From Verrucomicrobiales bacterium (lineage in GTDB: Bacteria > Verrucomicrobiota > Verrucomicrobiia > Verrucomicrobiales > DEV007), in NCBI GenBank assembly GCA_021648365.1, contig JAKISY010000014.1:1-62240 (forward strand): a stretch of DNA of 62,240 nucleotides, in the 5' to 3' direction. Below are positions 17,466 through 26,642 of the stretch, one piece after another. A program made the position numbers and the translations under genes. Below the pieces are notes generated by a model, which was given only the letters and a program-made list of their open reading frames with translations, was not told where the DNA came from and made no database searches. The stretch's first letter is position 1, and each line of letters begins with the position of its first letter.

Positions 17466-20400
17466 CTACTGACAAGCTTCGCATTCTTCACCGTTGCGCA
17501 TCGCTTCGATACTGCATGCCATTTTCTCCTCTTCGCTGTAGGTCTTTTCACCCATCACACCACGCACGTCCTTTTGCACTTTAGTCGTAGCCTTCTCGAC
17601 ATTCGATGCCTGCAAGGTGCGCAAATAATAAGTGGTCTTCAAGCCTTGATGCCACGCTGCACGATACATGTGTGACAGCGTTTTGAGATCTGGCGTATTG
17701 AGAAACAAATTCACCGATTGCGATTGATCGATCCATTTTTGACGGCGAGCCGCTGAATCAATGAACCAAGAATACTCGATAGAAAAAGCCGTAGCGTATT
17801 TTTTCTTCAAGTGATCGGGAATCTCGTCAATGTCCGCCAGCTCACCATCGTAATACTTCAACCGCTCGACCATTTCTTCTCCCCACAGACCCAGCTCTTT
17901 CAAATCGCGAACCAAGTATTGGTTCAGCATGATGAAGTCGCCGGACAAATTGCCCTTCGCGAACAAGTTCTTGAAAGTCGGCTCGATGCATGGCGTGCTG
18001 CCCATGATGTTAGAAATAGTCGCCGTTGGCGCAATCGCCAATACATTACTGTTGCGCATGCCTTGCGTAGTGATCTTTTCCCGCAGAGCATCCCAATCCA
18101 TCTTGCTATCGCGTGGCACATCGATCGTCTGCCCACGCTCTTTTTCCAACAATTCCAAGGTGTCTAGAGGCATCAAACCGCGTTGCCACTTCGATCCCTC
18201 AAAAGACGAGTAACTACCCAGCTCTTTAGCCAAATCAGATGAAGCCTCGTAAGCGTAATAAGCAATCGCTTCCATGAATTCATCATTGAACTCAACCGCT
18301 TCGGGTGAAGAAAATGAGGTATTACGCTGATAGAGCGCATTCTGCACTCCCATCACTCCAAGCCCGATCGGACGATGACGACTGTTAGCCGTGCGTGCCG
18401 CCTCGGTCGGATAAAAATTGATCCCGATCACATTATCCAAAGCACGCACCGCGATCCGCACCGTCTCACGCAACTTCTCATGGTCGAGTTCACCCTTTTC
18501 ATCGAGATGAGAATCGAGCACCACCGAACCGAGATTGCAAACTGCCGTCTCCTCCTCGTTGGTGTTCAAAGTGATCTCGGTGCACAAATTTGAGCTGTGA
18601 ATGATCCCGGCGTGATCTTGAGGGCTACGCACATTGCAAGGATCCTTGAAAGTGATCCAGGGATGCCCCGTTTCGAAAAGCATCTTGAGCATCTTTTTCC
18701 ACAAATCCACCGCTGGAATTTCACGACCAAAGATCTCACCAGCTCTTGCTTTTTCTTCATACTCAGCATAGCGAGTTTCGAAAGCCGCACCATACAGCTC
18801 GTGCAAATCGGGTGTTTCATTAGCACGAAACAAAGTCCAGGGCCCCCGTTTTTCCAGACGCTTCATGAACAGATCGGGAATCCAGTTCGCCGTATTCATG
18901 TCGTGTGTCCGGCGACGCTCGTCACCCGTGTTTTTACGCAACTCCAAAAAATCTTCGATATCGTTGTGCCAAGTCTCCAAGTAAGCGCAACCAGAACCAC
19001 GACGTTTGCCACCTTGGTTCACTGCCACCAACTGATCGTTGTGCAACTTCAAAAACGGGATCACCCCTTGGCTTTCACCATTGGTTCCTTTGATGTAACC
19101 ACCCATTCCACGCACCGCCGTCCAGCTTCCGCCAAGACCACCTGCCCACTTAGAGAGGTAGGCATTTTCTGAAATCCCTCGCTGCATGATCGACTCGATG
19201 CTATCCTCCACTTTGTAGAGATAACAGGAGGACAACTGCGAATGCAGAGTGCCTGAATTGAACAAAGTAGGAGTGGACGAGCAAAAGCGACGACTGCGAT
19301 ACAGATTGTAAAGATCGACGATTTTGTCCTCAGCATTCTCCTTCTCTGCGATGAATAAGCCCATCGACACCCGCATCCAGAAAAGCTGGGGAGTTTCGAT
19401 ACGACGATGTTTTTCGCCTGTTTTATCCACCACCAAATAACGGTCATAAAGAGTTTGAATACCGAGGTAATCAAAATCCATATCCGATGTCGAATCGAGC
19501 GCAGCGGACAACTTATCCAAATTGTAGTGCGTCAAGCGCTCACTCAAACGCTCAATCTTGATGCCACGCGCCAAATTTGCTTTGAACGCCCGGCGATGAA
19601 AAGCAGGGATCTTATCGATACCGTCTTTGAGTATATCCCAACCCAATACTTCCTCGTAAATATATGTGAGTAAAATGCGCCCAGCAAACTTAGCGAAATC
19701 CGCATCTTTTTCGATCAAACTCTTAGCATTCAAGACCACCGTATTCTGCAAGTCCTCGGTCGTCATTTCTGGGAACAAAGCCCGTCTCAATTCTTGGTCG
19801 ATCTCCTCCGCACTCAGACACAAGTCCAAGCCCATCATACCAAACTCAATACGCTTTTTGAGATCTGCTCCATCCCATAAAAAAGTATCTCCGTCAGATT
19901 TTTTGACCAAAATCATCGAGTCCTGCGCATCATCATCAAGCTCGTGAGATGGGGAGTCTTGTTCATCTTGCAAACGCTGCGCAAATCGATGAGCGCGGTA
20001 AAGAATGAAAGCTTCAGCCACCTTGTAGTGTCCCAACTTCATTAAAGCCTCCTGCACCCGATCCTGCAAATCTTCGATATGGATATACTCCTGACCACTC
20101 TTACGAATCTGAGCAGTCAAAGCATTCGCCACCTCCGTAGCTGCACCGGAATCCATCTGCAAAGACAAAAAAGCACTGCGCACCGCAATCTCAATTTTAT
20201 TGTGATTCCACGCCACCACCTCACCACTGCGACGAATCACCCGCGTCTTCACCTTGCCTCGTTGCTCACTGGAATCTCCTCCAGAAATCGTCAAATCACC
20301 GTCCATCCCAATATTAAGACTAGGTTTGCTCTTGCGTCTAATCACCAAGCTTTTAGCCACGTCATGCGCGTTTTGACGAATCAAGGCTCGCTCGATGATC

Positions 20401-20759
20401 TCCATCATCTCCTCGGCACTGGTCGTATGATCCCCGCCTTTACCCTCCACACTCTGCACCAAATCCCGTGCCACAGACTTCGCGATGCCGGCTACCAACT
20501 GCCTGTTCTCATCACTAAAGATATTCTCTTCATTGCGCGACAAAGCCAAATCCGTCAGTGCATTACCCACCGTTTCTGCGATCTCAGCAATATCAAAAGC
20601 CTTAGTCTGCCCCCCCACTTTGACCTGCAACTGATTGGTCGAACCATCCTCCAGAGCCCCTGCCACTTCGCCCCATTCAAAACGGGGTTTCTTTTCTTTT
20701 GGAGTCGCTGCGTAGCGTTGCAACTCAAGGTCTTCTTCTACAAAATTCCGGGTGATCAT
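17466..20759 (-). CDS. nrdA: Class I ribonucleotide reductase alpha subunit with three ATP-cone domains
   Basis: 1097 residues, clearly longer than the ~760 of E. coli NrdA because of the N-terminus. Three ATP-cone-like modules stand in series at about 44-142, 171-265 and 282-371; the third aligns best with the canonical activity-site cone (ILVKKSDGDTFLWD). The catalytic barrel follows, with the cysteine of QLSSCYLY, NLCTE (Asn, active-site Cys, Glu), the partner Cys in AVCNLGS, and a C-terminal CEACQ redox pair that swings in to re-reduce the active site. It makes dNDPs from NDPs with the NrdB radical subunit, encoded 91 bases upstream on the same strand. Multiple cones suggest layered ATP/dATP control. 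Confidence 0.95.
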   Translation of the reverse strand: MITRNFVEEDLELQRYAATPKEKKPRFEWGEVAGALEDGSTNQLQVKVGGQTKAFDIAEIAETVGNALTDLALSRNEENIFSDENRQLVAGIAKSVARDLVQSVEGKGGDHTTSAEEMMEIIERALIRQNAHDVAKSLVIRRKSKPSLNIGMDGDLTISGGDSSEQRGKVKTRVIRRSGEVVAWNHNKIEIAVRSAFLSLQMDSGAATEVANALTAQIRKSGQEYIHIEDLQDRVQEALMKLGHYKVAEAFILYRAHRFAQRLQDEQDSPSHELDDDAQDSMILVKKSDGDTFLWDGADLKKRIEFGMMGLDLCLSAEEIDQELRRALFPEMTTEDLQNTVVLNAKSLIEKDADFAKFAGRILLTYIYEEVLGWDILKDGIDKIPAFHRRAFKANLARGIKIERLSERLTHYNLDKLSAALDSTSDMDFDYLGIQTLYDRYLVVDKTGEKHRRIETPQLFWMRVSMGLFIAEKENAEDKIVDLYNLYRSRRFCSSTPTLFNSGTLHSQLSSCYLYKVEDSIESIMQRGISENAYLSKWAGGLGGSWTAVRGMGGYIKGTNGESQGVIPFLKLHNDQLVAVNQGGKRRGSGCAYLETWHNDIEDFLELRKNTGDERRRTHDMNTANWIPDLFMKRLEKRGPWTLFRANETPDLHELYGAAFETRYAEYEEKARAGEIFGREIPAVDLWKKMLKMLFETGHPWITFKDPCNVRSPQDHAGIIHSSNLCTEITLNTNEEETAVCNLGSVVLDSHLDEKGELDHEKLRETVRIAVRALDNVIGINFYPTEAARTANSRHRPIGLGVMGVQNALYQRNTSFSSPEAVEFNDEFMEAIAYYAYEASSDLAKELGSYSSFEGSKWQRGLMPLDTLELLEKERGQTIDVPRDSKMDWDALREKITTQGMRNSNVLAIAPTATISNIMGSTPCIEPTFKNLFAKGNLSGDFIMLNQYLVRDLKELGLWGEEMVERLKYYDGELADIDEIPDHLKKKYATAFSIEYSWFIDSAARRQKWIDQSQSVNLFLNTPDLKTLSHMYRAAWHQGLKTTYYLRTLQASNVEKATTKVQKDVRGVMGEKTYSEEEKMACSIEAMRNGEECEACQ

Positions 20760-20850
20760 GATTTAGATTAGGGTTTACTGATTAGGAGATGAAAATGAAA
20801 GGTTGAAATAAAATTTATGCGGGCTGAAAAAATGAATGCTCAAACAAGGC

Positions 20851-21933
20851 TTACAACTCATCGTCATCCACCATGCCTAGTGACGAGGACTTCTGGTATT
20901 CAGTGACGCGTTGTTCGAAGAAGTTAGCCTCTTTCTTGAGGTCCATCGTTTCCGACAACCAAGGGAAGGGGTTTTTCAATCCTGGGTTTAGAACTTTGAG
21001 CCCCACCCCCTCTAGACGACGATCTGCATTAAAATCGATATACTGACAAAACTCCTCAGCGTTTAGGCCTACGGACGACACGGGTAAACAATCATTAATA
21101 AAATCTTTTTCCAAATTCACCGCTTCGATCATCAGGTTGGTTAATTCTCTTTTGAAGTCCTCCGTCCAAATCTCTTTGTTCTCACCGATCAAATCCATCA
21201 GCAAGTTTCTCAACAACTCAATGTGATTGGATTCGTCGCGCAGGGTGTAACGAAACATTTGCCCGATACCTGGGAATTTATTCTGCCGGTAAAGACTCAA
21301 AATCATACCAAACAAACCGTAAAACTGCGTCCCCTCCATGCATTGACCAAACACAAAAATATTTTTAGCCAATAAGCGGATATTCTCTGGATCCTTCATA
21401 TCCAGATCTCTTCGCAAAGCGTGTGAGGTGCGAGTCACAAATTCATTCTTTCTACGAATCGTCTCGATCTGCTCAAACATCGCCTCACATTCATGCGGGT
21501 TGATGCCCAGACTGCTGATCATATACAGCAAGCTGTCAGCATGGATATTCTCCTCATGAGCATGACGTCCCAATACCAGCTTCAACTCAGATGCCGTCAC
21601 CAACTCACGAATCACGTGCAGGACGTTATCGCCAACGATGCCTTCAGCCGCCGAAAAATAGCCAATGCCCATGCGAATGATCCAACGCTCCGCGTCACTC
21701 AATTCATCCGATTGCCACTGCTCGATGTCCTTCTGCATCGGAACATCCTCAGGCTCCCAGTGATTAGCCTTCATGTCACAATACAAATCATAAGCCCACT
21801 GATACTTCAATGGCAGCAAATTAAAGGTCATCGTCTGACGACCATTGATCACTCGCTTGGCAGCAAAAGCCTCTTCCGCCTTAGTCTGATCCAATACAAA
21901 ACTCCGGTCGCCAATTGTAAACGTCTTTTCCAT
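20851..21933 (-). CDS. nrdB: Class Ic-like ribonucleotide reductase beta subunit lacking the radical tyrosine
   Basis: 360 residues. Metal ligands align with Chlamydia trachomatis NrdB at a constant offset: Glu97 (where class Ia has Asp), Glu128, His131, Glu200, Glu234 and His237. The position of the stable radical tyrosine (E. coli Tyr122, Chlamydia Phe127) is Leu135, in the motif EENIHADSLLYMI; Tyr137 matches Chlamydia Tyr129. Glu as first ligand plus no Tyr is the mark of class Ic enzymes, which keep the oxidising equivalent on a Mn/Fe centre. Leu instead of Phe is less usual. It is first in the nrdB-nrdA operon, with paired NrdR-like boxes upstream. Confidence 0.95.
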   Translation of the reverse strand: MEKTFTIGDRSFVLDQTKAEEAFAAKRVINGRQTMTFNLLPLKYQWAYDLYCDMKANHWEPEDVPMQKDIEQWQSDELSDAERWIIRMGIGYFSAAEGIVGDNVLHVIRELVTASELKLVLGRHAHEENIHADSLLYMISSLGINPHECEAMFEQIETIRRKNEFVTRTSHALRRDLDMKDPENIRLLAKNIFVFGQCMEGTQFYGLFGMILSLYRQNKFPGIGQMFRYTLRDESNHIELLRNLLMDLIGENKEIWTEDFKRELTNLMIEAVNLEKDFINDCLPVSSVGLNAEEFCQYIDFNADRRLEGVGLKVLNPGLKNPFPWLSETMDLKKEANFFEQRVTEYQKSSSLGMVDDDEL

Positions 21934-22109
21934 GTGAAAATGCTGATTTGAAACTTAACTTTGAACTAATTCTTCGATGATTTTAAGACGGACTATTATT
22001 TTCAAAGAAACTACTAATTTCCAGAATATAACACCGCCCAAAACTTCTAATAATTACATTTTTGAGCCTGACTATAGGATTTCGCCCTTCAAGGTCATTT
22101 TGACCAAAA

Positions 22110-22157
22110 ATACCACATATAGGTGCTCGGCACGATTTGTAACCCAACATGTAGTGG
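22110..22157 (-). promoter_or_regulatory. Tandem NrdR-box-like palindromes upstream of nrdBA
   Basis: Two 16-base imperfect palindromes lie at 22110-22125 (core CACATATAG) and 22142-22157 (core CAACATGTAG). Against the NrdR consensus acaCwAtATaTwGtgt they match about 10 and 12 of 16 bases, with the inner C, A, A, T, T and G kept in both. Their centres are 32 bases apart, the spacing expected for NrdR. They lie about 180-220 bases before the nrdB start. A further perfect palindrome GGTCATTTTGACC sits beside them at about 22093-22105. The rest of 21934-22485 holds no gene that I can support, apart from a short repeat at 22325. Confidence 0.5.
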
Positions 22158-22324
22158 TTCGACAAGGAAAAAGTGCAACTTTTTTAAACTTTTTCCCACC
22201 CAAAGCCGCCAATCCTTATAAGACGGTGATTGTGACTAAGTCATGCTCATAATAAAGGCATCCTAGAATTAAAGGTCTACAAAACAATCACCCTAATTTT
22301 CGCTTCATCGGCCGCCTTTTCGAA

Positions 22325-22348
22325 GGCACGCTACAGCGAGCCCCTCCA
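22325..22348. repeat. Second copy of the GGCACGC hairpin repeat
   Basis: GGCACGC, four bases, GCGAGCC and CCTCCA repeat the hairpin seen at 157-180 with five differences over 24 bases. It lies between the nrdB leader and the 3' end of the large SGNH gene. A dispersed intergenic palindrome is the simplest reading. Confidence 0.45.
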
Positions 22349-22485
22349 GCCATGCTCTCATGCGCAAAAATGCTCAAAGCAGTTCTAGCGTTGGGCTGCC
22401 AGTTGCATCCATCGCAGATTTTAGTACAATAACAACCGCATCAGAAGTTGCTCACATTATCCCCCAAGCATTTTTTTTTATTTGT

Positions 22486-24699
22486 TCAATAAATCCGTAC
22501 CGACCAGCTCGCGGACTGTGACGCTTTTTTCCCTAGATTCAAAGTGATCAAACTGCGTGCATCCCTCAGGTACAACCTTGAATTAGCTAATACCCAGCGA
22601 CGGTTCGGGGGGAAAACCGTGCCGCCAACACCGCCTGTACCCACGGCACCCAAAGAGATCCACGCATTCAAGCCTAACATTTCCCCCTCTTTGCCTAAGT
22701 TCCAAGGGTGCCGATACAAATAAATCCTCGGAATACGAATCTCCACTTTACGCGAAGTATCACCTTTCGTTTTCAGTAAACTTTTGATACCTGCTGGAGG
22801 GATCACTCGATCGTAAGCATCTCCAAACAATCCCATCTTGGTGAGCTTGACCTGCCCAGGCCCGTCCGCCCCTGCAAACATGACTCTCACACGATCCACA
22901 AAACCAAACTGCCTGCATTCACCACCTGGACGCCCATCGATGAAAACCTCCGCCAACAGCGATACGCCATTAGGCACCTCCACCAGATTGATCTTTTCAA
23001 GATCAAAGGTCAAATACAAGGCATCTTTGTCTGCATCCACCCTCAGCGACACTCCTTCTTTGCCCGCTTCCGCGACTCTAGGCATACGTTTCCCTGGAAT
23101 GTAAGCTTCGTCATGAGACAAGGCGACTCTCTCCCCCAAGTTCATATCTCTGACCGCTTCCGCTTCTCTATAAAAGACAAACGACTGACCTGCTACCGTC
23201 ACTTTAAGATGAATATTTTCTTTAAAACTGTTCACTTGCTCTTTTTCATTGATAGGGAATTCAGCGAAAAAGTCTTTCTGCGAATCCGCAGCTAGATCAA
23301 ATTTTCCCGACGCCTTGCGCTGTCCCATCTTGATTTCATACTCGCCTTGAATAGCCTTTTTCTGTGCATTCTTAAAACGCCAATCTAAGCGAATCCCACT
23401 CGTCACCGCCAACTGAACCCCCTCTTTCCATGTCACCGCCACTGGCTCCAACACAGGAGCCGTATCCAGCACGCTCGAACTGTGCGCATCCGCCAACAAA
23501 AAACTCACCGGCAACCACGGCTCACCAGGGTCTAGGCTTTTAAGTCGTGCAGGTGCTCCACCTCTGGCAGGCTGTTGCAAGCGCTTATAGGTGAAAGAAA
23601 AAGATGCCGATTTACCTGGCTCAATTTGATATGCCTGAAACGCCGTCTCTTGAGTTGGCTCAAACACCTTTTGCATCGTCAAGGCTCCCATGTAACCCTC
23701 CCTCACCTCACTGCCTCCATTTTTAATCGTCAGCTCTACCTCCAGCGTCCCTGCATCTTGAAAGGTCGCCCTCGACTGCGCTCGAAAAGCGACTGAGGGC
23801 GCGCCGTTGAACAGTTGATCATAAATCGCCTTCCCCATCGCTTGATGCGCTGACAAATTGGGGTGAAGGAACTCTTTGGGAGGAGTGACAAAGTCAAAAT
23901 GCCTGCCCATTTTATCTGCGACTATGCGAATCGCCTGCGACGCCTCGATGTCATCTTTGCCCTGCGCATCCGTCTCACCCACCCCACTGGTACGCGCGAT
24001 CACCTGCCCCATGTCAGCAAAAAATACACCATTTTTCAATGCTAACTCCCTAGCTACTATTGCATGCCCACGAGTCATTCCCCACTCAAGCGGACCGGTG
24101 GAGGTGCGCACCATCGTCGGGGCTAATAAAATCACATCCACACCCTGCTTACGACATTCATCGATACTGTATTGGATAGCTGTGCGGTAAGTTTCTAGCG
24201 ATAGCCCGATCTGCGCATCATTGATCCCATACTGGATCATCACCAAGTCGGGTTCATTCAAAAAAGCATCGGTGGTGATGCGCTGCAGCGTATCGATAGC
24301 CGTCCTGCCACCAAGTCCAAAATTTTCTAATAAAATCTCGTCGCCCAAATAAGCGTTCGCTTTATCAGGCTTACCTTTAGCAGGATTGAACAAGCGCACT
24401 TCCCCTGGATAGAAAAACTCCAGTGCCAACAGTTGCGCAAACTTGGACTGATAGCCATTTAAGTAGTTATGATTGGTATCCACATCAGGAGTGTAGGTCT
24501 CGGTAACACTATCTCCCAAAGTGAGGATATGCACTGGCGCATGCTGTTGCAATTTGGCAAAGGTTCGCGGAATCAATTTCTGCAAGCGAGCCTTCTGCGC
24601 ATCGGTCAAAGGATAAGCGAACGCATTAGGCGCCGCCGTGCAAAAAGCGATAAACAGCATGGCGAAAACCGCCCGTTTGATAGTGATTGCGAATGTCAT
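22486..24699 (-). CDS. Large exported SGNH esterase with C-terminal carbohydrate-binding-like domain
   Basis: 737 residues from ATG 24699, which opens a signal peptide (about 1-28, ending NAFA); a frame starting 36 bases upstream adds unlikely residues. Residues about 40-290 are an SGNH hydrolase in the normal order: TLGDSVTE (Ser), LGGRT (Gly), YGINDAQ (Asn) and HPNLSAHQ near the end (Asp/His region). Residues about 300-420 form an Ig-like beta region with LEVELTIKNGGSE, and about 560-735 resembles a CBM9/DOMON-like sandwich (LYLTFDLEKINL, FIDGRPGG). It is probably a secreted carbohydrate esterase that holds polysaccharide by its C-terminal domain. It is monocistronic as far as can be seen. 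Confidence 0.8.
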   Translation of the reverse strand: MTFAITIKRAVFAMLFIAFCTAAPNAFAYPLTDAQKARLQKLIPRTFAKLQQHAPVHILTLGDSVTETYTPDVDTNHNYLNGYQSKFAQLLALEFFYPGEVRLFNPAKGKPDKANAYLGDEILLENFGLGGRTAIDTLQRITTDAFLNEPDLVMIQYGINDAQIGLSLETYRTAIQYSIDECRKQGVDVILLAPTMVRTSTGPLEWGMTRGHAIVARELALKNGVFFADMGQVIARTSGVGETDAQGKDDIEASQAIRIVADKMGRHFDFVTPPKEFLHPNLSAHQAMGKAIYDQLFNGAPSVAFRAQSRATFQDAGTLEVELTIKNGGSEVREGYMGALTMQKVFEPTQETAFQAYQIEPGKSASFSFTYKRLQQPARGGAPARLKSLDPGEPWLPVSFLLADAHSSSVLDTAPVLEPVAVTWKEGVQLAVTSGIRLDWRFKNAQKKAIQGEYEIKMGQRKASGKFDLAADSQKDFFAEFPINEKEQVNSFKENIHLKVTVAGQSFVFYREAEAVRDMNLGERVALSHDEAYIPGKRMPRVAEAGKEGVSLRVDADKDALYLTFDLEKINLVEVPNGVSLLAEVFIDGRPGGECRQFGFVDRVRVMFAGADGPGQVKLTKMGLFGDAYDRVIPPAGIKSLLKTKGDTSRKVEIRIPRIYLYRHPWNLGKEGEMLGLNAWISLGAVGTGGVGGTVFPPNRRWVLANSRLYLRDARSLITLNLGKKASQSASWSVRIY

Positions 24700-24882
24700 T
24701 TTTACTTTCAAAATAAATAGAAGCTGGCGACCCAAATCATCCGCCCTCTATCTGTTAGTATTTCAGTCACCCGATGTCAAAAGGCAAGTTCATCCTCCGA
24801 CTTGCTACAAGATTGTGATTGAACTCGCATTTTTCATGATTTCAGGCTTGCACCAGAGCAATAGATCAGCCCACACTCGTCC

Positions 24883-25587
24883 GTGGCCTCTGAAAAAGAA
24901 CGCATAGCCGACTTACCGGACGATGAGAAACCGCGGGAAAAACTGCAACAACGCGGTGCCTCCGCGCTATCAGATGCCGAACTGTTAGCACTTTTTTTCG
25001 GCACGGGACTACCCGGACTCAACGCCATAGGTATGGGACGCAAGCTGATCCAGCAGTTTGGCTCGCTGCAGGAACTCTCCCGTCGCAGTCTATCCGAACT
25101 GATGCAGTTCAAAGGCATCGGTCCCGCCAAAGCCTCGCAGTTAGCCGCTATTTTTGAATTTGGCAAACGCATCGCCATCGAACGCGGCTCTCAATCCCCC
25201 CTCGACAGCCCCGAGGCCGTTTACGATCTGCTCGGCCCTACCCTGCAATCCCTCAACCACGAATCCTTGCGGGTTATCCTGCTCAATACCAAATACCACC
25301 TGATCCAAGTGCAAGAAATCTCCCACGGAGGGCTCAACGAATGCATCGCCCACCCACGCGAGATCTTACACGCCGTCATCACTCACTCCGCCTACGCGTT
25401 TATCCTCGTGCACAACCATCCCAGCGGCGATCCCTCCCCCAGCAGTGCCGACCGCAAGCTCACCCGCCAACTGAAGCTCGCCAGTGAACACCTCAGCATC
25501 GAGATGCTCGACCACATCATCATCGGTCTGCCTTCCACCGCTTCCGAGCAAGCCTATTTTAGTTTCAGAGAAATGGGTTTGATGTGA
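24883..25587 (+). CDS. radC: RadC family JAB1/MPN-domain protein
   Basis: 234 residues with a GTG start, placed so that the family opening RIADLPDDEKPREKL is complete. A helix-hairpin-helix segment (about 66-90, QFKGIGPAKASQLAA) precedes the JAMM metal-binding motif HNHPSGDPSPSSAD (His177, His179, Asp190) and the closing DHIIIG. The family was named for DNA repair, but its role there is doubtful; it is a putative metallo-hydrolase. lpxA follows 46 bases later on the same strand. Confidence 0.95.
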   Translation: MASEKERIADLPDDEKPREKLQQRGASALSDAELLALFFGTGLPGLNAIGMGRKLIQQFGSLQELSRRSLSELMQFKGIGPAKASQLAAIFEFGKRIAIERGSQSPLDSPEAVYDLLGPTLQSLNHESLRVILLNTKYHLIQVQEISHGGLNECIAHPREILHAVITHSAYAFILVHNHPSGDPSPSSADRKLTRQLKLASEHLSIEMLDHIIIGLPSTASEQAYFSFREMGLM

Positions 25588-25633
25588 TCTTGCTATTCTT
25601 CGTCTTTACTTTGCAGCAGTTTCAGATACAGGT

Positions 25634-26425
25634 TTGCCCGTGCCTTCCAACATTCACCCTACAGCCATCGTCAGTCCGACCGCCGATATCGCCGACGATG
25701 TGACCATCGGCGCCTTCACCATTGTCGAAGGCGACGTCACCATCGGCAGTGGCTGCAAGCTCCACAGCCACGTGCATTTGCTCGGCAAAGTCACGCTTGG
25801 AGAGAACTGCACCCTCTGGCCAGGCTGCATCATTGGCGGCGCACCCCAATCGGTTGGCTTCGACGAAAACACCTCAAGCGGTATCACCATCGGTATAGGT
25901 AATACCATCCGCGAGCACGTCACCATCCACCGCAGCCTAGAAAAAGGTGGACTCACACGCATCGGCGATCACAACTTTTTGATGGTCGGCACCCACATCG
26001 GACACGACTGTGTGCTCGGAGATCACAACGTCATCGCCAACAATACCATGCTCGGCGGTCACATCAGCCTTGGGCACCACATCTTCATCGGAGGGGGCAC
26101 CGGCATCCATCAGTTTGCGCGCATCGGAGATCACGCCATGCTGCAAGGTCACGCCTCCATTTCCCAGGATATCCCCCCCTACGTCACCGCCGCTGGACTG
26201 AACAACATCGTCGGGCTCAACTCCATCGGACTGCGCCGAGCAGGTTTCACCCCAGCCACTCGCCGCGAGATCAAACAAATCTACCGACTTTTTTACCGCC
26301 AAGAGCTGAATCGACAGCAAGCCCTGCAAGCCGCAGAAGCAACTGAATGGAGCGAAGCAGCAAAACTTTTTATCACTTTTTTGAGTCAAAATTCAAAACT
26401 CGGCTACTGTATGCGCACCAGATAA
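25634..26425 (+). CDS. lpxA: Acyl-ACP--UDP-N-acetylglucosamine O-acyltransferase
   Basis: 263 residues; the start is a TTG at 25634 or a GTG at 25640, both just before NIHPTAIV. It carries out the first step of lipid A synthesis, moving a 3-hydroxyacyl chain from ACP to UDP-GlcNAc. The left-handed beta-helix hexapeptide repeats run through about 7-190, the catalytic base is His124 in GTHIGHDC, and the motif LNNIVGLNSIGLRRAGF with the C-terminal helices (KQIYRLFYRQ) is diagnostic. It points to an LPS-bearing outer membrane, in line with lptD next door. Confidence 0.95.
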   Translation: MPVPSNIHPTAIVSPTADIADDVTIGAFTIVEGDVTIGSGCKLHSHVHLLGKVTLGENCTLWPGCIIGGAPQSVGFDENTSSGITIGIGNTIREHVTIHRSLEKGGLTRIGDHNFLMVGTHIGHDCVLGDHNVIANNTMLGGHISLGHHIFIGGGTGIHQFARIGDHAMLQGHASISQDIPPYVTAAGLNNIVGLNSIGLRRAGFTPATRREIKQIYRLFYRQELNRQQALQAAEATEWSEAAKLFITFLSQNSKLGYCMRTR

Positions 26426-26642
26426 GGCGATCAGCAAGATCAACACACCGAAATTCGCAATAATAATTGTAATTTTTAGTGGTTTTTTACTCAATTTATT
26501 GTTAAAAAGCCTGTTTCTATCGTAACGAAGCCATTGGATTCACTGCAAAATTTTACAAATCCTAATAATTAGAATTTCCATAAACTATCATTTTCCCAAA
26601 TCAGGGAGATGGTGTAGAGTCATTTTTTCTCCATAAAGCCTA

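Noticed and set aside
22158..22485. Possible tRNA or small RNA in the nrdB upstream gap
   Set aside because: I could not fold a cloverleaf, and no promoter/terminator pair is visible.
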